Source: Nereocystis luetkeana (lineage: Eukaryota; Sar; Phaeophyceae; Laminariales; Laminariaceae). From it: a stretch of 64,000 bases of DNA. Of the stretch, positions 35,944-47,767 are shown piece by piece. Both the position numbers and the translations under genes were made by a program. Position 1 is the first letter of the stretch, and every line of letters starts with the position of its first letter. The notes beneath the pieces were generated by a model. The model did not search any database. It was not told where the DNA came from and saw only the letters and a list, made by a program, of their open reading frames with translations. The stretch lies in assembly GCA_031213475.1 (NCBI GenBank), contig JARUPZ010000019.1, positions 767,001-831,000 of the forward strand, written 5' to 3'.

Positions 35944-35978
35944 CGGTCGTGCATGATATCGAGTACCCCCCCCCCCCG
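35943..35978 (+). repeat. R1 element, very short 3' fragment with poly(C)
   Basis: ACGGTCGTGCATGATATCGAGTAC followed by about 13 C: only the last ~24 bp of R1. It abuts MITE-A copy 8. Confidence 0.6.
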
Positions 35979-38900
35979 ATGGCTCTCGGGCCGCCGACGG
36001 AAGAAAATAATAAGTAAGTGAAGCCCGAACGGGTAAAGCATCGTCGCGCCCACGTCCGCACGGTGTGTGTTCTCCGTTTCAATTTGCTTGCAGGACAGGC
36101 AGGACAGGGCATGATGCTTTCATGCTTGTAAAAAAACAGCAGTAACGCTTGTTACATGTATGCGCCGTAATTCTTGCCGGGATGCCGAAAAGTAGGGCCG
36201 TTACACTCAAATTCGACATGTTGGGCAAACAAAAAAAAAACATCCCGAGTATACCTGGTATGCTACTAATCCAGGCTCTGCTGAGATGAGTTCGTTTTTC
36301 GTTGCTCAGACTTATTAAAGGGGCGGCAAGATGAACCTTTTTCGCGAGAGAGGAGAGGCGAAAGAGGCCGCGCAGCGAACGCACCCCGCCCGACCGTCGG
36401 TGCGCTCGACTATCCTCTGCTTTCTTGTCGCCGGGAGGAGGGAGCTTGAGCTAGCGCGCGCGCTCGCTCGACCGACTATAATTAAATCTGTTTGTTTTGT
36501 CTCCGGCAAGCTTGTTAAGCTTCGGACGCGCTCGGCTAATCGTCCGGTCTGTCGCTAAGAAGTTCTTAAGCTCTCAGCACGGGTGGGCGGGCGATCTTCT
36601 GTCGTGTCGCCGCGTAAGAAGTTTAGAAGCTTCGAAAACACGAGCGAGTGGGCCCGCATCTTCCGGAAGAACCCATCGAACAGTCTCCTGCGGCCGAAAT
36701 CAAGAAAAAAAATCAACACCCACACACGGCGTAACGCCAGAAGACGCCACGGGGGGCGAGGCCGGCGAAACGAGGCGATCGGCGACCGACCATCATTCCG
36801 CAAGCACGACGATCAAGTAAATCCGTGGACAGACGAAATGATCAATCGATCAAGCAAATCCGTGGAAGAACAAAAAAAATCGATGTTTCGGTGTACACAG
36901 TAAGTAGTGGTACATAAATAATTAACATGCACCGGGCGGAATCTTGCCTGCCCCAGCGGAGCTACAGTCGGAGCTGCCACCGAACGGGGTGGCGTTTCTC
37001 TATGCGGGGCGAAGGCACCCGTAGCAGGCGTGACTCAAGGGGGAGGGGGGGGGGGGGGGGGGGGGGGAGGCTCGAGTGTTTTTACGAAAACAAAATACCG
37101 AAAGTACATATCTCTGCATCAACGTACGAAATAAACACTACAAGATTCACACGATCCACTCGGCGCTCTGAGAGCGAGCGAGCGATGCGAAAATCACCGC
37201 TGCGCCTCACGAAATTTCTCGCAGCACGCAGGTTGTTAGGGGCGGGTCGACAGAAACATCCAGAAGAGAAGAGAGAAGAGAAGAGAAAAAAAAAAAAAAA
37301 AAGAGAAGAGAGAAGAGAAAAAAAAAAAAAAAAAGAGAAGAGAGAAGAGAAAAAAAAAAAAAAAAAGAGAAGAGAGAAGAGAAAAAAAAAAAAACGGGCA
37401 GGGGCTGCTCAAGCCCCTGCCGCGCTCGTCCTTATCCGGCGCCGCCCTCGCACGCAACACTAACAAGGAGAAACATCACGAGACTCGACAAGTAACACCG
37501 ACCTGCAGTACGGAAAGCGGAGCATTTCGCACCCCGACGTTCATCGTAATCGTATAATGGATTGGCCCCGACCCCATCTTTCTTTTCTGACAACCCATTC
37601 GAATGTCATGATGCTACATTTGTAACGGTGTCAGCGAAGAACGCCCGAGGCCTCCGAAACCGAAATTACCAAAAACCAGGAAACAGAAAATATACTTCTG
37701 AAAGAAAAAAAAAACGCCTAGGACGATACGCTAAATATTGCGTCCTCTCCACTTTCTGTGCAAAGGAAAAAAAAAAGAAGGAACGCAGAGTAGTTAAGTC
37801 GGCTATTGCCGCGGGTATTTCTTATATCGTGACAAGAGCGCCGACGACATCGTTCTTCCTTGCCCAAGCCTTCAGCAAAAACATCGGCGCACACCCCAAC
37901 ACCCACTTCCCCTCTCTCCCTCTCCACTCAAAAGCTAAGATAACAATTCAACACGGTATCCCATTCATAACATGCGCGGTTCAAACGCACCCCCCTTACA
38001 ACCATAAACATTCTTGTGCAAACACGCCCCCCCCCCCCCCCCTCCCCTCCCTCCCCTCCCTCCCTCCCCTCCCTCCCTCCCCCCCAACCTCCCTCCCTCC
38101 CTCCCTCCCCCCCCCATGTATCGGTCCCACCAAAGCAACGCCGACAATTCACGATCCCAACCGGCAAGTTCAACTCACACCGCGGGCCAATCAGACGGCA
38201 CTTCATTCCCGCCAGCCATCGATCGACATGATCTCCACCCACTCAACCCATACTCGGAAAACTAAAGGTTGTTTTCCTTAAGGGGGTGGGATGGTTGTGG
38301 TGGTGGTAGTTGGTCGTGGCAATGTCGGTGGCGGCGGCGGTGCCCCGCGTTCGTACATCCATGTGCGGAGATGGAAGCGGTGTGCATCGACGCGACGAAG
38401 TAGGAATATAGCGCCCCGAGCTCCCGGAAAAAAATAAAAAATAAAAAAATCCCCCCGCATACAAACATCTCCGAGATAGATGGAACGGCAGCACATGTGT
38501 AGAAACGGAAAGAATCCCCACACCCGAAAAATAAACCACAAAAAAGACGCACACAACTTGTTCCGTCGTTGTAGTCAGCCTCAGGTTATGGGCTCATCAC
38601 AGCAAAGAAAAGGTCATTTCTTTGCAGTCGTATCCATACCATAGTCTATAGGCAGCAGCTATCACATTCAAAAACACGAGCCTCACTTTCTTGTCTCGGC
38701 TCAGACACCATACCCAGACGAGCCTCACTCCGCTTTCGGCTCCGTCCCCTCCTCGAGTTATGTATTCCCTCCTCCTCTGCCTCTCTCTCTCTCTCTCCCT
38801 CCCCCCTCCCTCTCTCCGTCTTCTGCGATCGACATCACCGTTTCCGTCTTCCTGGGCCATCGCCCCCCCCCCCCCCCCCGCCTCCCGCCTTCGTCCTCCA

Positions 38901-39214
38901 CACCTCTCTCTCACTCTCCCTCCCCACCGCGCTCAGACAAGGCGACCGAATGCTCGAGCTTGCGCGGCCCTTGGCCGAGCCTACAGTATCTACTCTTACC
39001 TACCCGTGGCGGTGTGACGCTCAAAAAGGCATTTCTCGAGCCCGCAGTTTTCCTATTGGTCAACCAAAATTCAGATGGAAAAGTTTCGATTGGTGGAAAA
39101 ATATGCTGCCACTGGCGTGCCTCCTGCTGCCCTGCGCGTTCGCCGAGCGCCGCCCGCGTGGCCCCTCCTCTCGCGTGCGGTGAGACCTTTACCTGTTCAC
39201 CATGGCCACCATGA
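35979..39214. other. Gene-poor stretch dominated by low-complexity tracts
   Basis: 36320-36900 is GC-rich with many CG dinucleotides and could be a promoter or 5' region, but shows no supported exon. A long G-run lies at about 37043-37067. Four units of AGAAGAGAGAAGAGA plus a long A-run lie at 37261-37395. C and CCCT runs occupy 38028-38116, and C-runs and CT repeats 38780-38880. Lys/Glu-rich and Pro-rich frames here come from these repeats. Confidence 0.55.
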
Positions 39215-42200
39215 TCACCCAGTGCGAAGAATGATGTGGACGCCGCTGTCCGTGTCGACAACGCTAGAAATCTCTCCCACCCGGAGAGACCTCGTTGCGT
39301 CTTCAAAGGGCTGCCGTGCCAGCCAAAAGGCGTCGTAGCATCCGAACACATACGTTTCCACCCAAAAGGAGAGCAAAAAAAACACGAAACATGAAATAAC
39401 AAAAAAAAAAAACAAGGAGAAGGCAGGTAGGTAGGTATGTAGGTAGGTAGGCAGGCAGACAGGCAGACAGGCAGGCAGAATCGAGCAGATGCACGGAGCA
39501 AGCAAGCGCAGCAGAGAGAGTGGGAGAGAGAAAAAGAGAGAGAGAGGCGCGGGCAGGAGTATCACATCAGTTTCGGGATCCACGATCCGGAGGGCTTGCA
39601 GCATGTGATAACATCCATGCCATTTTTTCCGGAAATGTAATGTAAAAGGACCGTTCGGGTACGAGTATGATGCGTGGTACTACCCAAACGGTCCCTACAT
39701 TGGCGGGCTTGGCGGCATCTTGCACCAAATATCGAAAATTATGGGAGATTGACGCCACTACTACTGCACAATGTATTTATCCTTGAACAACGTCTGCCGC
39801 TGCTGTGGCAAAGGTATTACAAAAACTTGTTCCGTTCCATCCATGCCGCTGTCCTACAAAAATATTCTTCCACTCCCTTCCAGTCAACACCATAGTCAGT
39901 ATATTATACACCATGTACGTATCAATACTCAGTCACTACTCCAGGTAGAGGCATGGTAACGGGAGGGGGGGGCGCAGGCAGGCGTGCATGCGCGGGAGGG
40001 TCTCGGGAAAAAAAAAACAGTCCTCAGGGCCCAATCGCTTTTCGAGCGGCCAACAACGAGACCGACTGGACCACGCAGCATGGCTCGTAAAATAGTATGT
40101 CTGGCATGGGGACGTCTACGTCTTCCCTTGCAGCTTGTGATTACAGCAGTAGCCGTTCCTCTGCAGTGACGGCTGGGTAATAATAATGCCATGCCATAGG
40201 GCTGGTGGAATCGCTTGCCGCAGATGGGATTACAAAGTGTGGCGGCTTGGGGAGTAGTGCCATAGTAGTGCCGGTGTTGTTGGCTGGCGCATACCGGCAC
40301 GATAGAGACCCACCCCTACTACCGCTGTATACCGCATCACACGGGTGATAAGATGACACCGTATTTATCACACGGGTGATAAGGTGACACCGTATTTATC
40401 ACACGGTTATTAACATAACACACTACAGTATCACCCGGGTGATAAGATAACACTACCGTATCACACCGGTGAAAACATAACACACCGCATCACACGGGTG
40501 ATAAGATGGCATACCCGTACGACACGGGTGAGAAAAAGGCACACCCCCCCCCCCGCCGGCAATTTTCCAAACCGATTATCTCGACAACGGGGAGACTGCA
40601 AGTCAGCGCCGATTGATGCGGCTATGGGAACATCTCGACGAGACGTTTCCAAAGTCACCATTTTCGTTGTGGATGCCCTCCTTCAGACACGTTTGGGAGA
40701 AAACCGCCTCGTCAATTTGCCCCAGGTGGGGTGTTTTGCCTTGCGTGCTACGCGTACTCCCCTCCTGTCTTGGCCGAGCATGAATCGCGCAAACCAGATT
40801 TTCCGATACGAGTCAGATCAAAACAACGACAAATAGATACTTCGAAGTATTACCTCTGTACCAGGATATAGATTACTATTAATACTTTTACGGGGGACCA
40901 TAGATAATGGGACCTATGGTATACATAATAAACTATATACCTGGTATTTAACTATTTTTACTGACAATATATGGTCCTATTAACTATGGTCCCCCGTAAT
41001 AGTATACACGCAAATCGAAACAATCGGAATCCATGAGGGGAAATGCTATCGGGGGGTCCTTGAAGCAGCCGAACGGTTCATGGCGCGGTGGCACGAGGAT
41101 GAGGCACAGCTGAGTAGACAGCGCCGCGCATCCGCCGTGGGTGGCGCCCACGGGAATGGGGGGAGGGGGGGGCAACAAGAGGAGTGAAAGGAAACCCGAC
41201 GGTTGATTGGGGGGAGGGGGGGCAGCAGGAGGAGTAGAAGGGAAGCCGCGGTGGACAAAAAGTAGGAAGGAGACGGCAGGCAGGGTAGCAAGCAAGGTAC
41301 CAGGCCGACTATTAATAGTATGTAGAAAATGTCCAAGCTACCCGTGCCTCCAACTGCTGCTGCTGCTGGTTCGAACGTGGTCTTCCTTTCGTCTTATTTT
41401 TGTTTTCGCGTATGATCCTCCGTGATTTTCATTTCAGGACTTTGATTTTTTCTTTCAGCTATGAACAGTCCTTGTGAAAGGAGTCGTGTGGCGTTGGTGT
41501 ATGACGAGCCTGCTTTGCTTGCTTCGTATTGCCTGACACATCCTCTCCCGGGGGTGGGGCATAGTTGACGAAGGCAGGGCGGAGACGGCAGACGGGGTAG
41601 CAAGGTATCAGACCGACTATTTCATACCTGGTAGCAGGGAGAACCTGGCCATGGTACTCGTACAACAGGGAGCTTTGTGCTTCGGTCTGCCTGCTATTTC
41701 CCTTGGTTCTAAGCAGCTAAGTCTCACTCTGTTCATAAGTTTACATGTCATACCGGTCGCCCCGGTGGTTCAAGTGGTTAACCTCGAATTCTACTTGTTT
41801 GAGTCCTGGGTTCGAGCCCCAGGTGGGTCGGACTTTGACTTTATTTGCAAAAATAAAAAAGGATTCAATTGTTGAGAGCGCCTTGCAGCGTGGGTAGGCA
41901 CAATTCGATGCGAGTCGACGAGGGAAGAAAAGGCTGAAATCTTCTCGCGATAAAAATGAAGGCACGTACCGTAGCGGGAAGGGGGGAGAAGAGCTTGCTA
42001 TGTGACCCCGGATCTGAGTTACGAGTTGGAAGGAGAGAGAGAAGAAGATGTGCGAAGATAATGAATGGGATGAGAAAAAAAAAAAAAAAAAAAAAATGTC
42101 GAGCAGTGGTTCTGTTTCTTCATAATAATATAACAATAGCTCGTTTTTTTCCAAGGGTCTGCCACATCTCCAGGGGAGGTACGACAGATTTTTACTTCTT

Positions 42201-43426
42201 TTTTTCCTTTTTCTCTTTCGACTTGTTGTTGTTGTTGTTGTTGTTGTTTCTTTTTGTTTTCTCTGTTTCGTAGAATGTGTATGTCGTGTCTGCCGTATGT
42301 GTGTGTTCTCCACATTAAACCGTTATTTCTCGTATCCAGTCGTACCCGGTACGCTGACACTTCACTTGCTTCACACTTGAACTTGCGATTTAGTTTTATT
42401 TTTGGTATTCCTCTGTCTCACAGTATGTGACCGCAGAATCAGTACGGTATCTCTCTAGAATAGGGAATCAGGACGGGCACTGGGTGTACTGATGAAGCTG
42501 GGTAGAAAGGGCGATTTAAAATGAAGACAACAACAACAACAACAACAACAGTAGGATGAACATGGCATTGCATTGTCTACTCTCTTTACTGAATGGCAAT
42601 GTAGTATCTCTCTGCTGTGTCGTAGTTTTGTGACCACAGAGCTTGTTTCTCTCGATGATTGAAGAATCGGCACGGACACTGGTTGTGCTGGATATCGACG
42701 GGTAGAAAGAACAGCAACACGCACATACCAGGTGTGTGTGTGTGTTCTTCACATTAAACCGTTCTTTCTACCCGTCGACATCCAGCACAACCAGTGTCCG
42801 TGCCGATTCTTCAATCCTAGAAGAGATACAAGTTCTGTGGTCACAAAGCTACGCCACAGAGATATTACGTTGCCACGTGCGCAGTGTGAACTGCAGTGGG
42901 CAATGCAAAGCCATGTCATCATACTAGATACGACAGGCACGACATACGCAATCTATGAAATAGTGAAACGAAAAGAAACAATCAAAGAGAAAACCAGGTA
43001 AGAGTTTGCGGATGCGACAGTAGTTCAGAATTAACCTGAGACTTTTCTACAACAATGGAAAATATCATCTACGTAACATCAATCAGTACCTGGTATGGGC
43101 AGCCGGTCGCCCCGGTGGTTCAAGTGGTTAACCTCGAATTCTACTTGTTTGAGTCCTGGGTTCGAGCCCTAGGAGGGTCGGACTTTGACTTTATTTGCAA
43201 AAATAAAAAAAGGGATTCAATTGTTGAGAGCGCCTTGCAGCGTGGGTAGGCACAATTCGATGCGAGTCGACGAGGGAAGAAAACGCTGAAATCTTCTCAC
43301 GATAAAAAATGAAGGCACGTACCGTAGCGGGAAGGGGGGAGAAGAGCCTGCTATGTGACCCCGGATCTGAGTTACGAGTTGGAAGGAGAGAAAGAAGAAG
43401 ATGTGCGAAGATAATGAATGGGATGG

Positions 43427-43469
<43 letters not shown>

Positions 43470-46400
43470 GCATAGAACGATAAATCAACTCGAAAAAATC
43501 GGAACCCGTGTGTGAACGATATGATATATGTATACCCCAAGAGTTGGTACACACCATGTGGGTCTCCCTGCTTACTGATTACCTCTGCGGGGGAGATAGA
43601 TCCCCGTAAAGAATCTACTCGTACATCCCAACATGTCCGGAAGTTTAACCCTTTTAGGACCGCAGTCCCGTTTTGAAGACAAACCACTCGAATTCTAACT
43701 GCTCCGTACCCCTGACGGGACTGCAGCCCTAAAGGGGTTAACCCTTTTAGAACCGCACTCCCATATGTGGGGACAATTCACTCTAAATATAAGTAGTTTG
43801 TCCCCAAAACGGGACTGGGGTCCTAAAAGGGTTAAGCGTCAATTGGGGAATATTCATACTCCAGTATTAATATATAGCATGGACAGAAAAACAATCCTTA
43901 CATCTCCGGACAGAGTGATCCCATAATCGAGTGACACACTGATCCCACCAATACCATCACCTCGGGTACCTGGTACGTATAGGTGCGTATCTGACATGAG
44001 CGTAACAAGCTACTCGACGAATACGTACGTTTTATATTGATACCTGGTACAGAAGACTCGTACGAATGCCACGCCGTGCTGTGCACCGGGTTTATGTACA
44101 TGCACATCACATCGTACGAATGTTGCATTTAGGTTATCATACGGGCTTAACCCCTTTAGAACCGCAGTCCCGTTTTGGGGACAAACCACTTGAAATTTCA
44201 ATGGTTTGTCCCCAGAACGGGACTGCGGTTCTAAAAGGGTTAATATACTTCGTACGTCGTGCTGCTGTCTGTCGCGTGATGCGCGTTTTCGGGCCTGTTT
44301 CCCTTATTCGCGCATCCGGGTTGGCAGATACGCCATGTTCTGGGTCTATAATAGTTGCAGGTAATATGTGTGGCAGATACGTTTTGTTCTGGACTTAGGT
44401 AGGATATCTACATGATGACCCGGAGTCCGGAAAAGGGTCCTAGCAAAGAAAGGCAGCAAAAAAAGCAGGCAGCAGGCGGCAGGCGCACCGGCGGAGCAAG
44501 CACCAAGTCGTGTTAATTAAGCTTGCTCTATCTAAGTCGTTTTAAAGTAAACATAGCAGCAGGCGCCCTTGCAGTATGATATTCATAGTAAATATTACCA
44601 TCTTGCCCGAACACAAACAAAAAGCAGAGGGTGATAAAAGCCCGGCCCATCTACACACATATATATCTGGATGACAAACGGAACATCCGAAAAAGTAGAA
44701 CCAAAACGAGAAAACGAAACACAGCAAGCAGTATTAGGTACGGCAGTATTACGGGGGACCATAGTAAGTAGGACCAAATCTTGTTACTAAAAAGAGGTAA
44801 ATATACTGTTTTTTGTGTGTACCGTAGGTCCTATTAACTATGGCCCCCCGTAATAGTAGTAATAGTATGGTTGTAACAGGGCTGAAGGCGCTGGCCGAAA
44901 ACCAACTACCCTGAGGTATTTATGATCCCGAACTGATACACATCATATTCATGCATAAACCATCCTATGATATCAATCAACACCGCCGTATTATGTGTAC
45001 AACGACGAACCGAAACCGCTCCGACTCCGGCGCTGGCCTGGCCCCAACCGAAACAGGGGCTGCTGCAACAATGGGTAAGTTACCGGACGTCGTACGCCGG
45101 CTTCGAAGTCAAAATCGCGGTCAGGGGTTGGCCGTGGGAGTAGAGTCTGTCTGCACATCCCTGGCCCACGGGCCAGAGGGATGATGATGCGTAGTACAAG
45201 GAAAGCATGAAAGAAGCACCCGCGGTAAAACAAAGGTTGGTGTCGGTGAATATTGGTTGTCGAGTTCCGGGATAGTTGGATACGGTTGTTCGGCAAGGCC
45301 GGTCTCGCGCCCCCCCAGGACATCAAAACAAAATGTGACAAAAAAAAATAAATGAAATCAACCATCGAAACCATTAACCAGGCGTCTCAAGTAAAGTCCA
45401 GCTGGCAGGAAATGAAAAAAAAAAGCAAAAATTCCAGAGAAAAAGAAAAGGAAGAAGGAATGCGGGGAAGGGAAGGGGGGGGGGGGGGGGGCGAAACACG
45501 AAATAAATCAGGCACAAGCAGCAGGTACGAGAGGTAAGCAAGCAGCAAGCAGTCCAAGGTCCGAGAAAACACACGGAATGCCATACTGGTACCAGGTCTC
45601 TGGTATTACAACGAACAAACGTGACTGCAAGCCGGTAACAATGGCAAACACAACAGCAGCGTCGGTCGTTCATTCCATGTGTAAAATATATGTCCCGCAC
45701 CTTCATCATCTGGCCGTCCCCGAACTCGCCGAGATCTCCGCCGGATCTGGCGCTGCCGCAGTCGGAGTGCTCCTGGGCGATCTCGGCGAAATCTTCCTGG
45801 GTCGATATCTTGCCCTTTAAATCCATGAGCATGTTTATGGCTTCCGACTGCGGGATAAGTCGATCGAGTCGTCCCGAGATTTTAGGCGGGAGAGCACATG
45901 GGGGTAACGGCGAGGGCGAGAGCGAGAGATAGAGGGCGTTGATGGGGGGAGGGGGGGAGGGGGGGGGGGGGGGGGGGGTACTCATTTGTTGCTTGCCGTA
46001 GTCATTTTACCATTGACCACGCATCCCATTCGAGAGACGGAGCACTGGGGGGTGGGCTAAAAAAGGGGGTGAGACGGGCGAGGGAAATACAGCGACGACT
46101 GACGGAATGGGGTCGACATAATTTCGCAGTGCTGCTGCTAAGCTCGCTGGATGCTCTACCGCAACGAGCTTCTCGGGAAAAAAAAAATGTGGAGTGGTGG
46201 TGGTGGTGGTGGTGGCGGTGGCAGAAGAAGCTGCAGAGTAGCTTGAGACACAAGAGACCGGTCATTAATCCTATTTCCTCCCGCACAGGGCAGAAGTCTA
46301 CCGGAAAAAGGGGCAGGGAAAAGGCCTCGGTACTCAATGCTTCAACAAAAGCCATTCCAGTGCTGTTGCTGTTGTTCAATGGCTCACATATGGGACAGAG

Positions 46401-47767
46401 AAAAGGGCTGAACGTGCTCCCATGGGTCCAACCAAAGCCATTCCATGGTATTTTTTGTACTATGAACAAGGATTAAGTATGGATAGTACCCTGGTTATTA
46501 TCACGCAGTTATTGTGTTTATTGGTCACCAGATGACAAAAAATATCATTATTGCGAGCTGCAGTCGGGGGGGGGGGGGAGGGGGGGAAGGAAGATGGTTG
46601 GAACCCCTGCATACCTGCGCGCCTAGGGGCTCGAGATGGTTAACCGTTAACAACCGGGGCATGAACGGTGACCAGGCAGCTTGGCAGCCGGAAGGAACCG
46701 AGAGGCTGACACGACGCGCAGAATCTGACGGAGCTTTTCACCTTCGCCACGTCTGTTCAGAATACATTTTGAAGACTGGGAACAACAACAACGTGGAATC
46801 TGGCTCGGCTCCTCAGCTCGGCTTTTGCTACTTTTAGGCTTTCCCCTTTTCTGTCCTTTTCGGCTTCGCTGTGCTTTATTTGGTACGTATGCCTGTTGTT
46901 GCTTGTTTGTGCTGTTGGATTGCATAGCTTTCAGCCTGCCACTGCTATATCTATGACTCTGTTGTATGTCGTGCGAGTATATGGATGGGCTACTGACTGC
47001 GGTAACTGAGTAACAGGAACGAGGAGGGAAGAAGAACGATGTTGATATGTATGTACGATACGAGGAGAAGTTTGTGTACCAGGTACAGCAGTATCAATAG
47101 TATACGTACCTGGTACCTGGTATGTAACTTCTCGTTCGTAGAGAGTGTAGTTCGTAGTTTTGTTTCTGCGCATGAAGAAAAAAATAGTCGTAATCGTATT
47201 TACAGCAAAGTCTTCATCCGTCGGAAAAGAAAGGTCCACGGGGGTGCAGCGGAGCCCCGCCTGGTCAACTCGGGAGCAAGGCTCACTGACAGCCACCCGC
47301 GGTCAGCCGGTCGCCGTAGACTGCGTTGCACCGGAAAAGGAACGCCTTGCAGCAAGCGCAGACCGGACAAGAGTTTTTTTGCCCGGTTTTTTCTCCTTCT
47401 GCTACTATGCCGGAACGTATAATGCACGATGGAAGAGCCATAACCATAGCGTATCTGTCTTTATCTCTCGCGGCGTCTTGGATTTTTTCGTGTTTTTCGT
47501 TCAGTTCGGACGCAAGGCATCCAAAGAGGGGGTAGGGCTCTTTGCCGGCTGAAACCTGCCGTGCCCAACGAACGCTCCTCGTCGTGTGCGTGTGCGCCTA
47601 GTACATGCTATAGGCATCTGATCAGAGCAACGAAAGAAGAGCTATAGAGCAGGGCACAGCACATAGCGTACCTTCGTGCGCGTCTTGATCTGCACCCCGT
47701 CTTGATCCTTCCACGAGGCAGTTCTGCGACTACCTTGGTGCTTCACCAGGATGTGCGACGCCCGCAT
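39215..47767 (-). CDS. PIN1: Pin1-type parvulin peptidyl-prolyl cis-trans isomerase
   Basis: Three exons on the minus strand: 47767-47672, 45847-45701 and 39310-39215. All junctions are phase 0 (ACGAAG|GTACGC to CCCGCAG|TCG; ATGAAG|GTGCGG to ACGGCAG|CCC), giving 112 residues. The enzyme isomerises phospho-Ser/Thr-Pro bonds. Exon 1 gives RASHILVKHQGSRR, with the active-site His (H5) and the phosphate-binding Lys/Arg cluster (K9, R14, R15). Exon 2 gives EIAQEHSDCGSARSGGDLG with the active-site Cys (C62). Exon 3 gives PFEDATRSL and VVDTDSGVHIILRTG with the second His (H106). There is no WW domain in the recognised exons and the length is close to the plant single-domain Pin1 (119 residues). The ATG at 47767 is directly before RASHIL; the frame is open a little upstream, so a slightly longer start is possible. 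Introns of 1.8 and 6.4 kb are full of repeats. Confidence 0.93.
39420..39480. repeat. GTAG/GCAG microsatellite in PIN1 intron 2
   Basis: GGTAGGTAGGTATG followed by GGCAGGCAGACAGG-type repeats, about 60 bp. Confidence 0.85.
40330..40541. repeat. Minisatellite with palindromic CACACGGGTGAT units, PIN1 intron 2
   Basis: About seven diverged units of roughly 27-32 bp centre on ATCACACGGGTGATAAGATG. Each unit is partly self-complementary (ATCAC and GTGAT). The segment right after it (40558-40670) resembles 18290-18400 in the RING-gene intron (TCTCGACGAGACG, then CCATT and ATTTTCG). Confidence 0.8.
40888..41001. repeat. MITE-A copy 9, with a TACCTGGTA insertion
   Basis: Complete termini (TTACGGGGGACCATAGATAA and counterpart). 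TACCTGGTA at 40938-40946 replaces a TA of the family sequence. Confidence 0.92.
41753..42096 (+). repeat. SINE family 2, copy 1, poly(A) tail
   Basis: The tRNA-like head has an A-box-like TGGTTCAAGTGG and a perfect T-arm CTGGG-TTCGAGC-CCCAG. The body has ATTCGATG, GTCGACGAG and AAGGCACGTACCG, and the tail is about 22 A. It is nearly identical to 43103-43466. The head does not form a tRNA acceptor stem, so this is not a tRNA gene. It lies in PIN1 intron 2. Confidence 0.88.
42293..42515. repeat. Fragments of the fold-back family next to 42565
   Basis: 42293-42345 resembles the right arm (GTGTGTTCTCCACATTAAAC). 42410-42515 resembles the left arm (TATGTGACCGCAGAATC, CTCTCTAGAATAGGGAATCA, GGGTAGAAAGGGC). 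Confidence 0.6.
42565..42910. mobile_element. Fold-back element with about 150-bp arms, PIN1 intron 2
   Basis: The left arm reads TTGTGACCACAGAGCTTG, AAGAATCGGCACGGACACTG and GACGGGTAGAAAGAACAG. The right arm carries the complements in reverse order (CTGTTCTTTC-like, CCCGTCGACATCCAGCAC, CAGTGTCCGTGCCGATTCTT, CTGTGGTCACAAAG). The loop at about 42720-42755 holds ACCAGG and a (GT)n tract. Related pieces lie at 5-65, 4150-4220 and 42293-42515. Confidence 0.75.
43103..43466 (+). repeat. SINE family 2, copy 2, long poly(A) tail
   Basis: It differs from the copy at 41753 at only a few positions (T-arm GAGCCCTAGG instead of GAGCCCCAGG). The tail is about 40 A. The near identity of the two copies indicates recent retroposition. 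It lies in PIN1 intron 2. Confidence 0.88.
43645..43741. repeat. MITE-B copy 4
   Basis: TTAACCCTTTTAGGACCGCA on the left and CAGCCCTAAAGGGGTTAA on the right, both with TTAA. It shares its right TTAA with the next copy. Confidence 0.9.
43738..43835. repeat. MITE-B copy 5, tandem with copy 4
   Basis: It starts in the TTAA that ends copy 4 and ends with its own TTAA at 43832-43835. The inner arm on the left is altered (CACTCCCATATGTGGGGACA). Confidence 0.9.
44147..44243. repeat. MITE-B copy 6, most intact
   Basis: TTAACCCCTTTAGAACCGCA on the left and CGGTTCTAAAAGGGTTAA on the right; near-perfect hairpin with TTAA at both ends. Confidence 0.93.
44747..44855. repeat. MITE-A copy 10
   Basis: Complete termini (TATTACGGGGGACCATAGTA and counterpart). 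No CCWGG insertion in this copy. Confidence 0.92.
45979..46055 (-). mobile_element. LINE 3' end, 5'-truncated copy, PIN1 intron 1
   Basis: Read on the minus strand, the last ~75 bp of the LINE (GATGCGTGGTCAATGG, GACTACGGCAAGCAAC, AAATGAGTAC) run into a long C-run (a G-run on the plus strand at 45954-45978). It matches the 3' end of the long LINE copy at 9645-9720. The C-run is the direct view of this LINE's tail. Confidence 0.85.

Noticed and set aside
36927-37463. Lys/Glu/Arg-rich 178-residue frame
   Set aside because: Produced by a G-run and by AGAAGAG plus A-run tandem units; no conserved part.
40330-40541. CRISPR-like array
   Set aside because: Eukaryotic intron, units contiguous and diverged, no unique spacers.
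41753-41835. tRNA gene (good B box and T-arm)
   Set aside because: No pairing acceptor stem, followed by a SINE body and poly(A), and repeated at 43103.
45374-45985. Single 203-residue open frame as a gene
   Set aside because: Only residues from 45847 to 45701 are conserved (parvulin exon 2); the rest is intron and Pro-rich low-complexity read-through.
46069-46476. Apparent parvulin N-terminus in the antisense frame (RASSEL, HSVSRR)
   Set aside because: The true exon with RASHILVKH is at 47767-47672 and joins in phase; this stretch is LINE 3' end and intron.
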